Assembly: GCA_003342895.1 (NCBI GenBank)
Contig: PTFA01000028.1
Coordinates: forward strand, 3,389,581-3,453,580
DNA length: 64,000 bases
Reading direction: 5' to 3'
Source: Casuarius casuarius
Taxonomy: Eukaryota; Chordata; Aves; Casuariiformes; Casuariidae
Shown one piece after another: positions 26,395 to 38,289 of the stretch. Position 1 is the stretch's first letter; each line of letters opens with the position of its first letter. A program made the position numbers and the translations under genes. The notes under the pieces are model-generated. The model was given only the letters and a program-made list of their open reading frames with translations. It was not told the origin of the DNA and did not search any database.

Positions 26395-26600
26395 GGGTTA
26401 TTTGGGGTCCTGCTCCTGCGGACACACTTTGGTGTAAATCACAGCGGATCCTACCCAATGGGCATTTTCAGCTGTGCTGGCTGCATAACTGTATGCAGCT
26501 TTATTACCAGGCACATTGGCACAAATTATAGCCTCAGCTTCAGCTCTACCAAGGACTTGCAACTGCACCTTAGAATCAGGCCCTTCTCAGCAAGATTAAT
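26395..26600. repeat. Possible ancient amniote repeat fragments
   Basis: Two short strings fit an old repeat common in reptile and bird genomes: tttggtgtaaatcacagcgg with ccaatggg near 26428-26461, and tagaatcaggcccttctcag near 26571. The phrases ctggtgtaaatcaggagtaa and gaatcaggccc are its hallmarks. They may be two ends of one eroded copy. Confidence 0.3.
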
Positions 26601-27315
26601 TGTGACAACCCGAATTTAAGCACTTGGCTAATTGCTGTCCAGAGCCCTGCTGAGTTTCAATTTTCCTTTTTGTCTTAAATTCAGTTCCTTTCTTGTAAGG
26701 GTGTCAAATCCAATCAGATTAGTCTTTTCCAGTACAAGCTTGGCAGAACCCAAAAAGCAGCTCCAGTGCCACCTAGGCTTTTGTTAGAACAAAGGAAAAG
26801 CATACATTTCAAGTCATATATTTATGCATGTAAATTAGATACCAGTCATGGTCCTTTTTGCTCAAATTTTCAGATTCCATCCTTAAAACAATTTAGAACA
26901 GCCAATTTTTGTATTGTTTCTCTAAGCCACGTGCAAATTTTTTTGCACCTGTAAGTGGAGATAGTACATTGAACATTTCCTCCATTGTAAGTAGTGCAAT
27001 TCAATAATAAGTACTAATCTCCATATTCTTATTGAAAATGTATTTGTTTTTTAATTGAACATATTCTCTTCTGATATGAACAAGCTAGACTTCTTGTTCT
27101 AAAGAAAGGAACAGTTTAGAGACACAGGCAGAACCAAACAGAGGCACTGTAGGCAAAGGCTTTTTCACCATAAGAAACTTGAGAGAAACAGAAGTTTGGT
27201 AATACTGAAAAAGAAAATTATTAAAAAGAAATAAATCACATCCCTGAAAACTCTGCCTAAGCACAGATTACAATGACAGTAAAGGCACACAATAAACAAA
27301 AATGACCAGGATATA
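26601..27315. other. Unannotated noncoding stretch
   Basis: No gene, RNA or repeat is recognised. Confidence 0.5.
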
Positions 27316-27317
27316 AT

Positions 27318-27925
27318 CTTTGACTCCAGTTTTTCTCTTCCCTATTTCCCTTTCCTCATCACTCATTTTCATTACATCTGTTGTATTCTCTTTTGTTATC
27401 TCTTCCTCTTTCGTCCATTTTCTTCATGCCTTCCTGCACTGAGTTTTCTCTTCATTTCTCTTGACATCTGTTTTTCTGATCCTCTCCAGAGCCACAACCC
27501 TGAGTCTGCTCTGTGCCACTTTTTTCCTTCTGTCTTTCTTCTCTCAACATGCTCCCCAAGCTACCACAACCCAACTACAGGCTTTTCTCTCCTACCAAAT
27601 ACTCTTTTTCTCTGCAGTTGTCCCATACCTTTCCACTCTATTTTCCTTCGCTCTTTCCCAGCTGGCTTCCATTCTCTTTCCTTTTTCTTTCTATTTCTCC
27701 TATTCTCTTCTTTCCTTTCCTTACGTACCTCAGATTCCCCTTTCTTTCACTTCTGTAGTTGTTATTTCCCTTCTATTTCTTCTTGCTTCTCCCAGATTTC
27801 TACATTGTTCAAGACCATCTTCTCAATTTTGGGTCTCCTTCCAGTATCTTGTGGTTCCCCGTCTTCTCTATTTCTTTCCAAATCCCCTTTCTCTCCTTTT
27901 AATTTTGTCTCTACATTACCTCACC
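27318..27925 (+). repeat. Long pyrimidine-rich tract
   Basis: For about 600 bases the plus strand is dominated by C and T in irregular runs such as tttctcttccctatttccct, without a fixed period. This is a decayed polypyrimidine microsatellite or a strand-biased low-complexity region. Its bias alone produces the 176-codon Ser/Leu/Phe-rich frame at 27461-27991, which I do not regard as a gene. Purine-pyrimidine asymmetry of this kind can favour triplex (H-DNA) structure. Confidence 0.8.
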
Positions 27926-28990
27926 CTGTTCAGACCCCTTCTCAGCTTTGACACTGTGCTGCTTACGCAGTCCCCTAGCAGACTGGAGTAGAGGGAGGGA
28001 AGGAGCCTGGGTAGCTCTTCGTCTCAGAATCAACAGTTGAACAACGAAGTTAACGGAACTCCTTTCCGAGGGGTCCCTCCGAGCTCTCACACTGCACAGA
28101 GAGACCCGACTGCCCAGGGCTCACACCGTGAGCAGAGCCCTGCTGTGCCTGAGCAGCACAGCCCCCCCAGGAACTATTCAAGGCCAAGCTGCTGAAAATG
28201 CCTCTGTCTCTGCTGCTAACAGACAATCCTGGCAGCTCCTCTGAGCCGCAGATCTCAAGTCCCGGATGAAGATACGTGTTTCCCATTACGCTGTCTCATT
28301 CTAATGTTCTGTGTAGCTCAGAGACCGTGTGCTGGCTTCCCGGCCTTTCATCTGGCCCCATGCTAAGGCCATACGCAGATCCAAAGAACACTGCAGGCAC
28401 TTCCCACAGCAGGGCTGGCTTCGGTGCTGGGTCGCGCTGCTCGAGGCCCCGTTTGGACGCTCCTGTGCCACAGCAGGAGTGCCTCGCTGAGCGCTGCGCT
28501 ACGCAGATAAGCCCTCTTCCTTGCCATTTCCCCACTTGGAGCGCCTGCCATCCTTTCTCAAACGTTTGTTCCTCTGTTAGTCAGAGAAGTGCTGCCCAGG
28601 AAATGGAGGATGGGGTTTCTTCCCAGAACTCTGCTCTGACAGGATGTGAAGGGTTTGGGAAAGCCAAGCTCTGCCCAGTCCTTGCCCATGGCAGACCCAG
28701 CAGTAGTGGTCCTCCAAGCACTGCTGTTGATCCGTGGTGTGAACACTTTGAAGGGAGCAGGGAGCAGGGCTGCTGTTCACCACTGTGCTACCCCCACAGT
28801 TCAACACTGCTAGCAGGGAACGGGGACACAACGGGGAGGTTGTGGCTGACCCCCTTAGCTCCCGGGCAGCCCCCCTTCAGCCTGGAGCTCACAGCTGCCG
28901 CTGGCAGTAACAAGAGTTCAGGACGGATGGTCTTTGAGTCTGTCTCACTCCTCCCTTTACGGGACCATGGAGATGGAGTATGAAATAACC
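27926..28990. other. GC-richer block with a long chance-like frame
   Basis: Between about 28.0 and 29.0 kb the sequence is GC-richer and has more CpG than its surroundings. It carries the longest plus-strand frame of the window (28276-28983, 235 codons), rich in Ser, Pro, Gly and Cys, with no recognisable domain, signal peptide or repeat. Minus-strand frames overlap much of it. Lack of stops is expected at this composition, so coding status is unsupported, but it would be the first frame to test against RNA data. Confidence 0.3.
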
Positions 28991-29175
28991 AGAATGCAGA
29001 GAGTGGGATCATTCCCATAGCCACGGTGACAGCTGGCCTTGCTCAATAATTAGCAAAGCCAAAAGGAGCCTAATCTTTATCAAAAAGGGGGATCTCTAAC
29101 ATGCATTTTATGTCATTCTTTTCAGTTTAGCTCTTTTAATGATTTTCTTGCAGCTGCTGCTGAGTGATGATGTTT
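28991..29175. promoter_or_regulatory. Candidate conserved noncoding element
   Basis: Non-repetitive AT-rich block with gctcaataattagcaaagcc, cctaatctttatc, catgcattttatgtcattc and ttttaatgattttcttgcag. The density of TAAT, ATTA and ATCTTTAT cores fits a homeodomain-bound enhancer. Inference from motif content only. Confidence 0.3.
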
Positions 29176-31425
29176 GTGGAAGATGAGCGCAAACAGCGCT
29201 GGACTGTGGATGCAGGAGGCTAAATCACTGTGCCTTTGATCTCTCTCTGGATGGAGAGAGCCAGATTCCCATGCATGATCAACTCTCTCTAGCTAGCCAA
29301 GGCATGGTATTTCTGAGAGCTAAACAAGCAACTTCTTGTCTTTCTTCCTAGCTACAGGCTGAGGGCTAAGAAATGGTCATGTATCAATAAGGAAGAAAAC
29401 AAGGGATTAAATTTTTTTTTTTTTGTAGGATAAATGGCTGCTCCAGCTGAATTAATTCTGCTGACTTTTGCTTACTGTGATATTGTTTCCCATGCATGGC
29501 AGCCCTCCCTTAGGCTTTAAACCTAAATACTAAATATTATATTCAGAAATCTCAGAGTAGCAAGTATCTGCTTCTGAAATTCCCCCTCCCTGATTCATTC
29601 TGCTCAGCCAGGGGAAAGAAAATGAGCTATTTGTTAGCTCCCTGTCTTCTTATCTGGGAGTACTGTATAATTATCAGGATCCAAATCCTGACTTGTCTAC
29701 AGTTTGAGGCTGTTTCTTTCTGGGGCTCAGTTCTCATTTGGGCTGCATGCCAATACAAAGGCATAGGAGCCCATGTACTAGTAGAGCCAGAATGGTGCTG
29801 AACTTCCCCTGAAAAGGTATTTAGGGGCCTGTAGAGTTCAAGCCAAAGACAAAGCAGCACAGATTCATCTCCACAGCAAAAAGTAGGGCAAGAAGGGAAC
29901 TGTAACTCGTAGAAACATCAGTTCTTTTGTCTACTGCTCCCAAGATCTTGCCTTTCCACACATTACTACCACTTGCAGAATAAAGCACTACTTGGCTGTG
30001 TCAACAGTGGTGTCTCAAGGAGAAGTCTAGGGTTTTTTGCCTTTGCAGATGGGGAAGGGTATTCCTTCTTGCTCCCCCATGACAGAAGTCCCAACAGCTA
30101 TTTGTCATTAGCCCTTGATGCCTGCAACCCATACTGATGGTCATTTCATTCTGTCCTCAGCATTCCCCTGAAGACGACACTTCATATATAACAAAGATTT
30201 TGTTAAAGCTTCTAGGGTGGTCTGCATGTAGCCCTTCCCTGCCCATCCTTAATAGCAAGGCTACAGTCACAACAAAGCTGTCTGCTGTTAATTCGTTGCC
30301 TTCTGAATGGGCACCATATGCCTTCAGCATGCACACAGAGCCAGGCTGCAGACTTGCCGGTCTTTGCCACTGTGCTAGCACAGAAAAGTCATCTCTAGAG
30401 CAAGCTGCACTTATGGGCGGAGTGAGGGGAGTCCCAGTACATTCCCAAACACTGAGCTCAAAATGTTGCTACTACTTGCTCTGCATTAAGTCCACTCCAC
30501 ACACTGATCCCAATGGAAAGTGGTCCCGGGAGCCGCTCTTTCAGACAGTTGGGCTGTACCGAGAGTAGAAAAGAGGAACAGCCTCCGTAGCCCCACCGAG
30601 CCCTGGAAAGCAGGGAGGACACTCCTTTGTGCTATCCCTTCCCTTCCACATCTGCACGGAGACATCAGCCAGTCCCCTTGCTTTTTATTCATTGACTGGA
30701 GAGAGAGGCGGGAGGGGTACTGGGGACTATCCCACTTCCTGAACTCTCTTACAGGTTTTGAAAGTCCATGCTAGTGTGTGTGCATGAGATAATAAACTCT
30801 GCAGACCACAGCATCAGTCTCTCCAGCAAGAAGTTACCTCTCACTAGCTCAACATTGTATTCTTGCTCTTTTGCACATACCTGCAAAATAATTGTGGCTA
30901 CTATTAATTCATTAATAATAAAGCAATTAAGATAATTGTGGCTATTATGGCACTTGTTGGATACTTGTTTATATGAACATGTCAGATCTAAAGGTAGCAT
31001 GATTCCAATACCAAACTTATGGGTATAATCACTGTGCCATGCAGTAATGGGAAAAACAAGCTATCTTACAGACCCTTGGAGTCCTACTTCATATGACTGG
31101 CAGCTCTTTACTAAAGTAAACCTTGCTAGTGAGGCAAGGGCATCCACAGAGCAAGCTTGTGCTCTCTACCCTGCTAAGCAGCTTGTCAAATTCCTGCCTG
31201 TCCCCTACACCATTCCCTGCTGGAATGAATTCCAGGCCTGAACTGAAGTCAAATGCTTTCCTTCCTAATTGTGGACAACAGATTGTTATGGGTATCAACT
31301 ATTTCCTCTGCTGTTTTTCTGTGAAGAGAGGGAGAGTGATTATAGGCATCAGATCTGGGGATCTGTGTATTACCAGAAGATGTCAAAAAAGGGAAGAAAT
31401 ACTTTGGATATTTGCAAGAAATGGT
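29176..31425. other. Unannotated noncoding stretch
   Basis: No gene or named repeat is recognised. A poly-T run sits near 29409-29424. Frames of up to 143 codons (30137-30568) are overlapped on the other strand and have no domain. Confidence 0.45.
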
Positions 31426-31429
31426 AGGA

Positions 31430-32275
31430 TTTATGCCAGCATTCTCCAGTCTCAGCAATTTTGCGGATGAGAAAAAATTGCAGCAGCAGTCGAGACGGTG
31501 AAGGGCAGGGATATCTTCCACACTGGAGGAATGGGCCAACAGGAATCTTGTGAAGTTCAACAACGACATGCAAAGTATTGCACCTGGGAAGGAACAACCC
31601 CATGTGTTGGTACAGGCTGGGGACTCTAGCTCTGCAGCTCTGCAGAAAAGGACTGGGAGTCCTGACGGGCAACAAGCTGAATATGAGTCAGCGGTACACT
31701 CTTGCAGCGATGAAAGCTAACCACATACTGGGCTGTGCTGGCAAGAGTATCACCAGTAGGTCAAGAAAAGTGATTATACCTCTCTATTTGGCATTCATGA
31801 GACTGCATCTGGAGTAGTGCCCAGTTTGGGGCCTCTCAGGCTTGGGAGTGTGCCTGAGGGAGGACACTAAGATGGTTAGGCTGGAGCATATGACATTTAA
31901 GAGGCTAAGGGAGGTGGGGAGAAAAAAAGGTAAGAGGGCTTTAATAACAGTCTTCAATTACCTAATGAGGATTAGAGAGAAGACAGATCCAGCCTCTTCC
32001 TGGAGATGTACAGTCAAAGGGGGAAATGACCACAGGTTGCAGCAAGGGAAATTCCAGCTGGACGTAAGGAAAAAATTCTTCACCATGACTGTGGTTAAGC
32101 AGTGGGACAGACTGTCCAGAGACATTGTGGGAAATCCATCCTTGGACATTTTCAAAACTTGACTGGAAAACTCCCTAAGCAACCTGATCTAACTTTGAAG
32201 TTAGCCCTGCTTTGAGCAGGGGGCTGGACTAGACACCTCCAGAGATCACTTCCAGCCTACAGTTTTCTATGATTT
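31430..32275 (+). repeat. CR1 LINE, 5'-truncated 3' end with RT remnant
   Basis: The best-preserved transposon of the window. Near 31460 the translation FADEKKL corresponds to the catalytic FADDTKL box of CR1 reverse transcriptase. From 31578, HLGRNNPM-YRLG and then GLGVL-NKLNMSQ-LAAMKANHILG follow the family protein closely. From 32040, LDVRKKFFTMTVVKQWDRLS and SLDIFKT give its C-terminus. The 3' end reads gctttgagcagggggctgga, then ctagac-cctccagagatcac, and stops at the hallmark ttctatgatt (32266-32275). Several stops and frame shifts and the missing upstream RT and ORF1 show it is a dead, 5'-truncated insertion. CR1 copies have no long target-site duplication, and none is seen. Confidence 0.92.
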
Positions 32276-33325
32276 ATATATGTATAGAAGGACACCACCC
32301 AGAATGCCATTACATTGCACCAGAGACGGAGGGGTCACAAGGGTGGGGAGTTAGGTTCTTTTAAGAGCTGTAAGAGCCCAGATCCTCCTACTCTGGAGCA
32401 AAGGGCAAACCTTTGAAGTGCATCCACAGTTTGAGGAGTCCTCTTTAGGATCCCCTTCAATAACGGATGCCATATTATGTTTGCATATGCAGGTTTGCAA
32501 CGACTTCACAAGGGGCTTGCTCCTAGAGATAAAGCACTACAGTTTACAGAGCCCATGAAGCTAACTCTTTAATCATGAGCGACTTTAGTACTTTTCTTAA
32601 AGGTTCCTAGAGCTATGCGATTTCATTAGAATTTCAGTTTTTGTTTACAAGAGAAAGCTGTGGGAAAAGTCTTGCAAATTTCACCTTGAAGGACAGCTGA
32701 GCACCTAAAAGACAAGTAAAAAGACCTCAGAACATTTTAAAACCAAACAAGCAAAATGGCAGGGTTTCCAAATCGGTGCCATGATTTTTTAAAGCCTGGC
32801 TTACGACTGTGTGATGCCTGTGGTCAGCCAGATTGCACAGAGAATGTGCTTGAACCAAATTCTCTTCAGCAGTTTGGAAATGCCCTGCTAGAGTCCTTCC
32901 CGACTTCACGGCATAAGGAACCAAGCTCCCAAACCCATAAGAACTCAAATCTAAGGCAAAGTCCAGAACATAACTGCTAAATGCAGCCTCGTCTCTAGCG
33001 CTTAGGAGCCCTGTGTTTCCATCAAAGCAACCAATGCGGCTTAGAAAGGTCATGTGAGATTTAACAGAAACGGAAATGAAGAGGAAACACTGCTTTCTGC
33101 TTGCAAGAGCCAGGGCCCTTATGACACTTCTCATTTGTGCAGCTCAGGCAGAAGCTGCTGACCTAGAAGGATTTTGTTCGTAGCGCAGAGTGCTTCAGCG
33201 GTTAGACAGGAGGGAGAGAGGATAGCAAATAATAAAATTGCTGTGGAGAAAAAAATTCAGCTGATGAAACACTGTTTCACTTCCTGGAGCTGGGAAGAGT
33301 GGCTCTCACTGCCCTCTTTTATTTC
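32276..33325. other. Unannotated noncoding stretch
   Basis: No gene or repeat is recognised downstream of the CR1 end. A 135-codon minus-strand frame at 32727-33134 has no domain. Confidence 0.45.
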
Positions 33326-33329
33326 CCTG

Positions 33330-33910
33330 TGATATTAAAAAAAAGCGCCCTTCCTGAGCAGCCTTGAGATTAGTACAGTACTTAAACCCATTTAATTACC
33401 CTGATGAATTACACGCCTGCCATTGATCTCCTTGTTATTACTTGCCCCAGAGTACTAATAGGCTGTTCATTTTGCCTTTTAAAACTACAAAGTTTCAAGC
33501 CGGTTTTCTGTTTACTTATGTTAATAACTAGTCATAGGAATCTAAACGAGCTGTACATGACTAATTGACCCGTCTGTTTTACTGTCCTCCACGGCAATGC
33601 CGACAAGCTTTCCTGACAGCATGCAAATCAAGCTGCTATCCGAAAGAGAGGCCTGTGCTGTAAAAATGCAAAAGGAGCAGGCAAACTTTGGTTATTAGCT
33701 AGGAAAGACAGCAGCCGCCTGGGGACGAGGAGCTGTCTTTGGCTGCAAACACCGGACCGGGGAGGGGGATGGGATTTAATGAGCTGTGAGGAGCAGGAGA
33801 CCTGCGGTGTAATTAACTCCCCGAAGATCTCATTGCGCGCTCAGCAGAACCCGCACCCAGCGGTGCTTCCACCTTCATCGGAATTAAAGTTTAATTTGGT
33901 GTCAAAGGGC
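33330..33910. promoter_or_regulatory. Candidate developmental enhancer block
   Basis: A dense run of homeodomain-type sites: tttaattaccctgatgaatt, gactaattgacc, gtgtaattaactcc and ggaattaaagtttaattt, plus the POU octamer ATGCAAAT at 33621-33628. The block is free of repeats and of long reading frames, and its CpG content rises toward the CpG-rich region at 34.45 kb. This is the strongest conserved-noncoding candidate of the window. Conservation is inferred, not seen. Confidence 0.4.
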
Positions 33911-34449
33911 AGAGGAAAGACCTGCATTACCAAGCGTGGCAATCAATGAACTGTGCGAGGGAAAAGGTCACCCTCCCCTCCCAGCCTTGCAGCACAGAAG
34001 GCCTGCAGAAAAGGGTAAAAACACAAAAACGCTCAACACTTTCTCATCAGTGCTGGGAGAGGGAGAGACGGAGGCTTCACCCCACAGGCCCATCACTTCC
34101 CCCATTCAATGCAGGGATCCCCATTTCCCTGGAAGAGGGCAAGTGAGCACTGATGGGTTCAAGAAGGTTTTCTTCCTCTGCCCTAACATACTTTGTAGTT
34201 TCTAAAGAGTAAAGAGTTCTTGCAAAAATTGTTACCTGGTTTAACTCAGGTATCTAACAGACAGGGGAAACGAGCACTTCCACCCACAGTGGCCTTAACC
34301 ATTTCAAGACACCTTAGTTCTGTGCATTCCCCTAGGGTTACAGGACCATATACTAACGATTGTCAGTCCAAACGTCCTGCCACATGGCAAGCGAATCATT
34401 TCCTGTGCAGGATCTTTCCTGAGTAACAGCTAGCGACCCACATCAGTCC
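33911..34449. other. Spacer between enhancer-like block and CpG island
   Basis: No gene or repeat is recognised. Frames of about 70 to 90 codons appear chance-like. Confidence 0.4.
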
Positions 34450-34765
34450 AGGCCGTGAGCGGTGTTCAGAGAGCAGCAAGACCAGCAGAGAGGAGCAAAG
34501 CACACGCCGCTCTCAGCCACACGCAGCTTGCCCGAACACCAGGCGCTCCCGGCGCCCGGGAGCCCTCTCCCTGCGAGGGCACCGCACCGAGAACGACGGA
34601 CGCTCGCTTCAGCACATCTGCCCCTCTGCGCGCTGCTCCCTTGCCTCTGCGGCACAGCCACCATCTTTCGCTCTTCCTCTGCCGATCCCCTCCAGCTGCC
34701 CGTCAGCCCCCAGCCCGTGCCGCATCTGCCGCGCAGATCTTCAATACTGTCACACCGCCGGGTAT
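34450..34765. promoter_or_regulatory. CpG-rich island, possible promoter
   Basis: About 300 bases with frequent CpG (for example ggcgctcccggcgcccggga and gaacgacggacgctcgcttc) in a CpG-poor neighbourhood. Length and density are close to a small CpG island. No TATA box is evident, as is usual for such promoters. A good splice donor (acaa then gtgagtat, GT at 34913-34914) lies about 150 bases downstream on the plus strand, so a plus-strand first exon, coding or not, is conceivable. The 218-codon frame at 34462-35118 runs through it, unmatched and overlapped in another frame. Confidence 0.4.
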
Positions 34766-34914
34766 TTTCTGCACAGTGTGTAGCACACTTGGGGACACTG
34801 CAACGTTATCATTACTGCAGTACTTGGAAACAAATAAGGATTCTCATTCAGCCTCAGAGTAAATGGAATATCTGCAAAGGAGGCTGCTTTGGGACAAACC
34901 CGGGTGTAACAAGT

Positions 34915-37900
34915 GAGTATTCCCAGTCTCCCCTGACGTGGCCCAGTAGAGAGGATGCTACTGGGAAATGGTACTACCTGGCTTTAATCATGCGGTGCGG
35001 CAACTTCGGTAACATCTGTGCAGTCACTTCACGGATTACCTCACACAAGGGCAAGTGCTCAACGCTCCTCCAGTTTCCATACATGCAAAAAGTGACCTTG
35101 AAATCAATTAAACTGTGAGCTCTCCCTGCTCATTTTGCTGACACAAATGCAAACTTGCTGGCAGAAAAGCGTGTTTGGTTCATCCTGCAAATCAAGTAAG
35201 TGCTGTTTCTGTATGTATGAGACATGCAGAAAGTATAGCTCGTCATTTATGTCAGGGAATGTCTTGTAGTCTCTTTGGAGCAGAAAGGTTTCCTGGAATT
35301 ACTTTATTTTTCAATTTCCAAGTGCTTTGTTATGCCCAGAGGAAAGTGGCAATCCCAAAGGAGAAAGCTTGCCTCCATGTACAGGGGTTTTCCTGAGGTG
35401 AAATTCACAGCCTCAGAAGACCGTGGACTAGTTTGCAGGCTGCCCACAGCTGGTATTTCTACTTCGGCTGTACTTGCGGCTATGTACACTTGAACTCCAT
35501 CTCCACTAGCCCCCTTTCCCTTCACACTTTCATCACAGTTTCCACCATGCCAGTCTATCTGGAGCCACAACTGAGTATATTTGTTCAGGCCTGAGCTTTA
35601 ACAGGCGTCCTGCTTCTCTCTGCTGGATCACACAGACCCTCTGTTCAGCAGACCTTCTACCACACTCGGTTGAGACATCCAAGGTAAATTTCACATCAGA
35701 TGTCCAAATTACAGCCCATAACCTTTCTCTGCTCATCCTTCATGGAATGAAATGGCATGCAGAACAGCACGGCACAGAGGAGTGGACGCAGCAGTAACTA
35801 GCAAGGCTAAGCTCTACCCGCCACCGCAGTGAGCTCTGCACTGCCCATTCCTGTAACAGAGCGCTGAATTACCCTCCCTCGCTCTGGCCGACAGCCCCGG
35901 CTCAGGCCTGGATGGCTCCCGCTTCTCCATATTCTGCTCCATTTATGCTCTGCTCAGCCAAAGCTTTGCCATAAGGCTGCAGCAGAACAAGCCCACACCA
36001 TTTCCGTAGCAGCTAATCTCTGCTCATCAAACCGCCCTGTGGAGGAATAGTAGAAACCCTGTTTGAATTGTTTTCAGAATAGAAGCCATTCATTTCCATC
36101 CACAGGAGCACTAAACTAAGAATTAGCCCCACAGAAAGCAATCGAATTCTGCTGCAACTTTTACGTACTTAGAAAACATTAGCAGCTCTTGATACACGGT
36201 TGTGATGCATTTCACGTTACTTGGGTGTAGATAAGGCCTTCCTGATTGCTTCACTATGGATCACTCGGTGACTTTTTTTAAATGTTATTTTAAAGCCTCC
36301 ATCGTTTTTCAGATTAATTCCTTCAATGGCTAAAATGTAAAAGCTGAAAGACCAGCTTCCATTCTCAAACCATTTTAAAATCACCATTTCACACTAGAAG
36401 CCAGCTTACAGAAAAAAGTCCTGCTGCTATCAAAACTTCCTTGAAAAATCCTTCCTACAGAGTTCACTGCAGAGAATGAGATTTCAGTCTTGTGTGAAGT
36501 CTTTTATGAATAAGCCACAGATCAGTAATAGAAACGCTTTCCAATCTCCAATGATATTTGTCCATCAGAAACGCACTTTCATCTTCTTAAAACGGCTTTA
36601 GAGAAATTTTAACTTTCCAGTTCAATACACAGTGTGTGCCAGTAGGTTCTCATAAACTTACAGAAGAAACGAATTTGGATACACACAGAAGTTAGCCAGC
36701 AGCAACAAATCACACCGTTAAGTTTCAGAAGTGTCTATTGCATGCAATAAAGGAAATTCTAAAGATATTTCTGCTTGACAGGTCTACATAACTGTTCTAC
36801 TGAATGTGGCCAAAGTCTGAATTAGAGTTAAAATTGAAATAGAAAGTTTCATTAACAGTCATCCAAACTGCTTGTGTTCCCACAGGTTTGCTTTTACGGT
36901 TTTCATAACCTCTTTTGTTTGTTTTCTGCCCTAGCAATATCTAACTCACAAGAATATTTCCAGAAAGGCTCAGGAGGTAACGCAAGTTAGAAACCCTTGC
37001 AGAGCCACCTCCACAGCAGAATGCCAGGTACAGAGGCAGCCAGTCTACCCGCAGAAGTGGTACCACGTGGCTCAAATGACCAACACTAACAACCAACAAC
37101 CAATAACGTGCAGAACAGTACTGGCAAATTGTGCATAGACAGCTAAAATGAATCTGTATAATCACTCATGGTATATTTTGGAATGTGGAAATTTTCAAAG
37201 TCATCTTACAGTTATTTTGCAAGCAGAAAAAAAAGGGCAAAATTCAAATAAAGGGAGAAAGAACATTTTAGGCTACTAGAGTGGACTAAGAACATGCGTG
37301 CGGTCATCTGCGGTGGTTGATAAGTGGTAAGGCAGATCTCGGTTGCATTCTGTCATGCGTCCATGCCCACGCTATCCGCTAGTAATATCACATTCGTTAG
37401 CTCTCCGTTTAGTCTGTAGAAACTCAAGCCAGAGCTTCCTTTTCTTATGAATTTTTCTACAGTGAAATTTGATCTTCTGGGGTGCTGAATTCCTCCTGCA
37501 AAGTGTTGAATGCCCTGAAGCCCTCCAAACCTCAGGGGACAGAACAGACTGCTGTTTTGCTCTGCTCCCAAACATATCTGAATCGGGAAAACTGATCCGA
37601 ATGATAATGCACAAGTCCACTGGAGGTAGCAACAGAAGTCTCTGCAACCCTGTTTTATTCCTAGCTTGAAGCTAAAGCACAGCCGAAAGATTCTCTGTCC
37701 CCAAGGAGGAGGGCTAATACCCCCCCACCTTGCTCCAGCCAGTCCCAACCACCTACCGTGTAACACCAGTAACTCTCTGTGTTTCATCCTCTCTGTGTCC
37801 TTCCCCTGCCCCTGTGTCTTTTCTCAGAGCACAATAGAAGCAGGTGTTATAGCTCATATTAGTCAGTCTTACTGCTTATAAACAAGTGTTGGTAGGTCCA

Positions 37901-38045
37901 CAGAGAAATGGGGCACACATGAGCTTTAGTGGTGCAATTTATTCCTTCACACAAAGCTGGACATAAGGATCCTGCAACTCTGCTGGTGGATGAGTGCTCC
38001 TACTGAGTTTCTTTATTACCCTCAGTAAGTGAGAAGAGTTAACAC
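34915..38045. other. Unannotated noncoding stretch
   Basis: No gene or named repeat is recognised in about 3 kb. The part near 36180-36350 is AT-rich with homeodomain-like cores and could contain a conserved element. Overlapping minus-strand frames at 37353-37787 (144 codons) and 37372-37647 have no domain. Confidence 0.45.
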
Positions 38046-38115
38046 AAGATGCAACATCAGCCCCGTGGCACTAGAGAAACCTCCCTGTGCTGGGGAAGGT
38101 CCCTGGTGAAGGTAG

Positions 38116-38286
38116 CTGACTTCTGGCCGGAAGGAGCTGGAAGGCTGCCTGGAGCCGGGGGAGGTAGCTCTTTACATCACGGATCCAGTTCCCGGCACCG
38201 TTCCCTACATCGGCATGGTTGGCGTCGAACTCGCTGACATCACACCTGGCCAGATGAATCCAAGCACTTGTATGTATGGAAAATAA
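38116..38286 (+). other. Short open frame ending in a poly(A) signal
   Basis: After a stop at 38113-38115 the frame stays open for 56 codons and ends at TAA 38284-38286, which overlaps AATAAA at 38282-38287. Its middle reads EVALYITDPVPGTVPYIG and its end MNPSTCMYGK. The block is GC- and CpG-richer than its flanks. It could be the 3' end of a processed pseudogene, a terminal exon or an unfamiliar repeat. No family is recognised, and the opposite strand is open as well. Confidence 0.2.
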
Positions 38287-38289
38287 ACC

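Noticed and set aside
27461..27991. 176-codon frame rich in Ser, Leu and Phe
   Set aside because: It exists only because the strand is pyrimidine-rich and so lacks stop codons; a second frame of the same tract is open too.
34462..35118. 218-codon frame through the CpG island
   Set aside because: Overlapped by a 135-codon frame and by a minus-strand frame; its sequence reflects composition and no family is recognised.
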